This document shows positions 59,835-64,000 of a DNA stretch of 64,000 nt, in pieces. Numbering within the stretch: the first letter of the stretch is position 1; every line of letters starts with the position of its first letter. The DNA is from Saccoglossus kowalevskii (Eukaryota; Hemichordata; Enteropneusta; Harrimaniidae), in NCBI RefSeq assembly GCF_000003605.2, contig NW_003139317.1, positions 759,089 to 823,088 of the forward strand. Direction: 5' to 3'. The position numbers were made by a program, and so were the translations under genes. Below the pieces are notes generated by a model. That model did not search any database. It saw only the letters and a list, made by a program, of their open reading frames with translations, and was not told the DNA's origin.

Positions 59835-62800
59835 CTACTGCTTAATCCGAGCAGTTAAAATTGCCACACTCATCATCACCCCCACAGTTGCACACTGAGA
59901 ACAAGCAAGTTCGTCTTGATAGCAAAAACAACGTCGTTCTTTTTGGCATTTGGTAGCCCCACTGCAGCCACAGAAATACTCCTTTAGTTTGTCCAATGCT
60001 GTAGGCCCCTCAAGGAAAACGAGAACAAGGATATCATTCTCCATATTCCAGCCATGTCCAGCAGGCTTAGAGAGTATTGGCTTTGCCAGATGTGCTGAAG
60101 TCCATGTCTTTGTCTGTCATGATGCACGTTTAACGTGTTGAATGAATGCAGCGTCACATGGAGGAAGCTTTGCTACAGATAAACAATGTGTCGCTGCTAG
60201 ACGAACACGGAGGCTGTTAAGAGATGACTGATTATCTCTACTATATTTGTTCTTTGAATCATAGAGGGAAACCACAAATCTTCTAGAAGCATTCACCGCT
60301 GAGTCCTCATTGCCTTTACTAAGTGCCTTCAGATGATTTAACTCTGTTTTGGAAAGTTTCAGCATTCTCACTGTCTTTTTTTCCAATACCAAAGAATGAG
60401 GAAACTGTATCGCAGCCAGTTAAACAATGAACTGCAGGCATTACTGAACAGGCAAGTGACCCAATTTTGTCTGCTATCTTGTGAATTCGAATCATGCGCT
60501 GCAGATCTAGAGTTTTAGTGATCCTGCCTGTCTCCATCCATACTGTACTAACAGCCTGCATCTGTGGCATATAGTGAATTAGGAGCACCATCACATCAGT
60601 GTCTGGTGATTGCACAACCAGTCTTCCACTAAGGCTATTGGAACTGATCTCCCTATCAAAGTCCATTGCATGTAGAAGCATGCGAGTGTCAGCTTCAATC
60701 TGGGTTGATAACAACTCACTTACTTCTTGAATACCATTGGCTGTAATACATTTTGTAGTGAGGGCACATGAATATCCTCTTGCAAGGAACAACTTGTGAC
60801 TAGGGTTGCTGAGTATTATGGTATGTTTTGCTACATTTTCCTCAAGATATACTGAAAGATAATTCTGATTTGTTTGATGAAACACCCATAAAGTTCTTCC
60901 AGTCTGGTAGTGGCCTCTTGCCAGCAACTTGATATTTGTGGGTGCTTCCTGCACCCTGTCGACATAATTGTTCCTTGCACTTTGGCGAATGTTTATCATC
61001 ATATCGGTTGAATACAAAATGAACCTTTTTTGCCTTTTCAAAAAGCCTTACAAGCTTCTTCAATGTCATCAAATATCTTCATACTTTTCATATTCAGCTG
61101 TTGCAATAGAGCCATAGCATCCACAATACGGGCAGACACGTCACTGTCATTTTCAGGAAGTTGTGACACAGACTTCTTGACACAGTCTTCCAGGGCATGG
61201 AGAAAGTCAGCTTTTGTAGTCATTTGTCTACTGCCATCTTCTTTGAAAAGAGTCTGTGGAACTGCTGTAACAGGTTAACTGAGTACTGTAGCCAGATTCA
61301 CTTCTGGGCGCACTTGTGATAATGTTAGAGCTCTTTTGTAAATCAACTCAGGTGAAACTGCTATTCGCTTGGTTTTTCCAGAAATATTTACCTTTGACGT
61401 TTTCTTCATGTCCTTGAATGTCTTCAAACCTGACTTGGTAATTGTGTCATAGAATGATTTGGGGTTCTCAGAATGTATCGTAAGACGAGAAGTCACAAAA
61501 TTATTCAGCATGGTCGAGCCTTTAACTACTGCATTAATAAGTGAATTGCTGATGTCAGGTGTTGCAACCAGACCACTGCCTATGTTTACAAGTAGTTGTG
61601 GATATGAGTTGGCATCATATGGGTCTGTCATGTTGTTTTCTATGTACTTCACTATCTGCTGTGTGTCAACCTCATCTCTTTGCATCATTGCAGGCATTGC
61701 AAACCCACTACGAAGATGCATTGACTCGGCATAATGACCCAATATATGTCACGCAGTTGTACCACTGTCACCTTTACTGTCTCTAATGACGGTTGTTTCT
61801 ACTCCCATATCACTCCATATTCCCTTGAATTTACCAGAGGTTCGCTTTACAGAAAACTGACCTCCAGCAAAATTACTTTCTATCACAGGTGTTACATCGT
61901 CAATAGTCTCACACACAGCATCAAAATCTTAATAAGTCTTCTGTAGTTCACAGAGTTTGATGAAGACATAAGCAAACCTATTACTCTCATGGTGGGTCTC
62001 TTCCACCCAGTTCAAGAAATTACTAATAAACAATTGCATGAGCGCCTCATATACCAATGTTAGCCCTCTTGTGGCCCAGTGAAATTGCTTTCCAGCCAAC
62101 ATTCTTTCTACAGTGTTTAGTGCATAGACTCCTGAGTCTGCCAATATGTCCCTCACACCAGCATCACCCCAGATTTTTCCAATACAGGCAATAAACGTTG
62201 ACAGATTGTGGAATCCTACCAGACATACAACAAGATTGGGAAATTCATCTGGTTTACTCAGCTTTACCATCTGTGCAATTGCATATAACTGTTGATCAAA
62301 TGTGTGGATCCTGTCCACATGCATCAGCAACAGATTTACCCCTTTTCAGAGTAGTATAAACTGTAGCCATGTCTGATGATGGAGCTTCAATTGATGGCGC
62401 GTATGCTGTCACTGCATTTATGTTGACTGGTGTTGCTTTGGTATTAAAACCTGTCCAGAATGGAATCACCTGGCTATGTGCATAATGTACTCCTTGTGGA
62501 ACTGGTAAAATATTTCTGGGTAATTGGCTTAGTAAGACCCATAAAATGTCTTTAATACAGTAAAATGGCTCAAATATTTCTAGCTGTTCAGTGACAACGT
62601 CTAGTGCATTCGCAATTCGTTTAGGTTCTGCACGTTGTTTTGGCTTTTCAAATTCAAGAATCTGCGAAAATGGATCATCCACAGATTCAAGAGTTTTGTG
62701 AGTAGAGCGTCACATTTTTGAAATCGATGGCCGCTGGTCTGCTTCTACGGACTGTTCTTGAAAAAGTACTCTGGCATTGAGTGATATGTATTTTTGCCGT

Positions 62801-64000
62801 CAATAGTTTCAACATTAACATCAATGTTATCATCACCTTCTTGGATAAGAGCACCACCTTCTGTCCTTGGAACAATTCCTGCTGGTATATAGATCCCATG
62901 TTCCATGTGCGATATCTGGTCTTCTTCAGCCGCTGTAAGGAATGCTCTGAGTTCATCATAGCTTGCACACATTCCATATGAGTTGAGAGTCTGGATAAGG
63001 TTTCTGCTACGATATTCGTGTTGTGGTTGTAACATAAGGCCAATGTGAATTGGCGGAATAACTTGCATTTTACCACGCCGACAACAGTAGATAATACATT
63101 CTGCAATTGGCAGATATTTCCGCCTAATATCATTTCTTGATATGTAGTTCGCATTCACTGAATCAAATGCTTCTTTGTCAAACAAGGATTGAAGGGCCTT
63201 TTGAAGATATTCAGCAACAAAGGCTTCTGTTGCTTTGAGGTCAAGTTCTTGAGCATTTGGGTATTTGTTGTTTCTAATTTCTCAATATCCTTCCGAATAA
63301 GTCCAACAGCATTGTGAAGAATCTGATCTTTTGATTTTTCGTCCTCATTGTCCTCGTCCTCAAATATCTCTGGGTCGATATCAGATTCCAACAATGACTG
63401 TATTTTTAGATACAGATGTATCACTGAAATGCTGCTTGAGCAAACAACATCGGGCAACCCCTTTTGACTGTAAAAAGATATTGTATTGCCATGATTCTTC
63501 TTTAACTTGTCTTTGATAATAAAATGACCTGGTCAGCTTGGCTGTTTCAGGATCAACGCCCATATTAATTAAACATTCCCTGTATTGCTTGCAAATTGTA
63601 GAAAGAGGGATTAGTATGCCATCATCTAGCTTCTCTTTGAAATCTGCTAACACAGTTAATGATGCCTTGTCATGGATATATTCTGATATCTCTTTTGATG
63701 TTTTGCGTTTGCATGCCTCTATGTTTCTTGGATTTGTGTATGTTTGGTAGCAACTATTATGACATCTTTTGTGCAAATATATTTTCTTCAAAATTAAGTG
63801 TTGCTGTTCAATAGCAGCATTTAACACCTTTTCTCGCACCTCTTCTGGCTTCATGTTCACCCTTGAAAGAATGTTTCCATGCTTTTTATCTTCCCCTTTA
63901 CGACATATGAAACAATGGTCATCCCATGAGAAAGACGAAGTTGCTTCTCTTGATACACGTTTGGGTTGTTTTGGGTTGTCGTCACTCAATTCTCTTTTAA
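59835..64000 (-). pseudogene. Second PIN/FEN1-like mobile-element protein, divergent and broken (partial)
   Basis: It shares the motif order of the gene at 33,740-37,632. An N-terminal zinc-binding block (CFICRKGEDKKHG, then HKRCHNSCYQTYTN) is followed by a long middle part. Then come QIEADTRMLLHAMDF, VVQSPDTDVMVLL, HCLTGCDTVSSFFGIGKK and a Cys-rich tail (CGCSGATKCQKERRCFCY). Overall similarity is low outside these blocks, so it is a different subfamily. The frame is interrupted several times; the 5' end continues past the window edge with an open frame. Acidic residues in EADTR and DTD are candidate metal ligands (inference). Confidence 0.65.

Noticed and set aside
60842-61786. Plus-strand and alternate-frame readings over the second PIN-like gene
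   Set aside because: Shadows of the minus-strand gene, whose motifs are unambiguous.

Overview
This is a stretch of AT-rich animal DNA with spliced genes, long introns, minisatellites and nested transposable elements. Repeat style, intron structure and gene families point to a marine invertebrate. A hemichordate, amphioxus or mollusc would all fit, and I cannot choose between them from the sequence. One run of Ns (about 203 bases at 44,117-44,318) shows a scaffolded assembly.

The dominant feature is a large inverted duplication. A left arm (about 4,195-21,855) reappears in reverse orientation as a right arm (about 41,200-59,270). By eye, noncoding divergence ranges from about 3% to about 12%, and there are large insertions and deletions private to one arm. 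Both arms carry genes for type II (N-terminal membrane anchor) glycan-modifying enzymes that would act in the Golgi. Each arm has a three-exon carbohydrate sulfotransferase of the HNK-1/CHST8-14 type (left 14,915-16,314; right 49,661-51,110) and a DXD-motif glycosyltransferase of the Gly_transf_sug type (right 41,207-48,401; left remnant about 21,020-21,845). Decay is reciprocal. The left sulfotransferase has canonical splice sites while the right one has a GC donor and has lost an acceptor AG. The right glycosyltransferase is open throughout while the left one is a pseudogene that also lacks its anchor exon.

A third sulfotransferase gene runs on the minus strand from 5,384 off the left edge of the window. 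It has an anchor exon, a second exon, then five small in-frame exons (four of 57 nt, one of 33 nt), and then the catalytic exon (1-360, cut by the window edge). Each small exon copies the first 57 nt of the catalytic exon and has its own acceptor and donor. This looks like a stem region extended by exon duplication, and it is the most interesting host-gene feature here. Exons 1 and 2 of this gene are repeated alone in the right arm (58,110-58,539), where the duplication ends.

The spacer between the arms (21.9-41.2 kb) is a nest of mobile DNA. It has a 62-bp minisatellite (23.3-24.3 kb), and a THAP/DDE_Tnp_4 DNA transposon (about 25.86-31.1 kb) split by an L1/Tx1-like LINE (about 27.5-30.6 kb). 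It also has a Gypsy-like gag/protease fossil (about 39.15-40.55 kb). Next to that fossil lies a roughly 6-kb element with long inverted ends and a large protein bearing a PIN/FEN1-like motif set (about 33.0-39.15 kb). A second, divergent relative of that protein fills the right end of the window (59.8 kb to the edge). This PIN-like family is the best candidate for an under-described mobile system.
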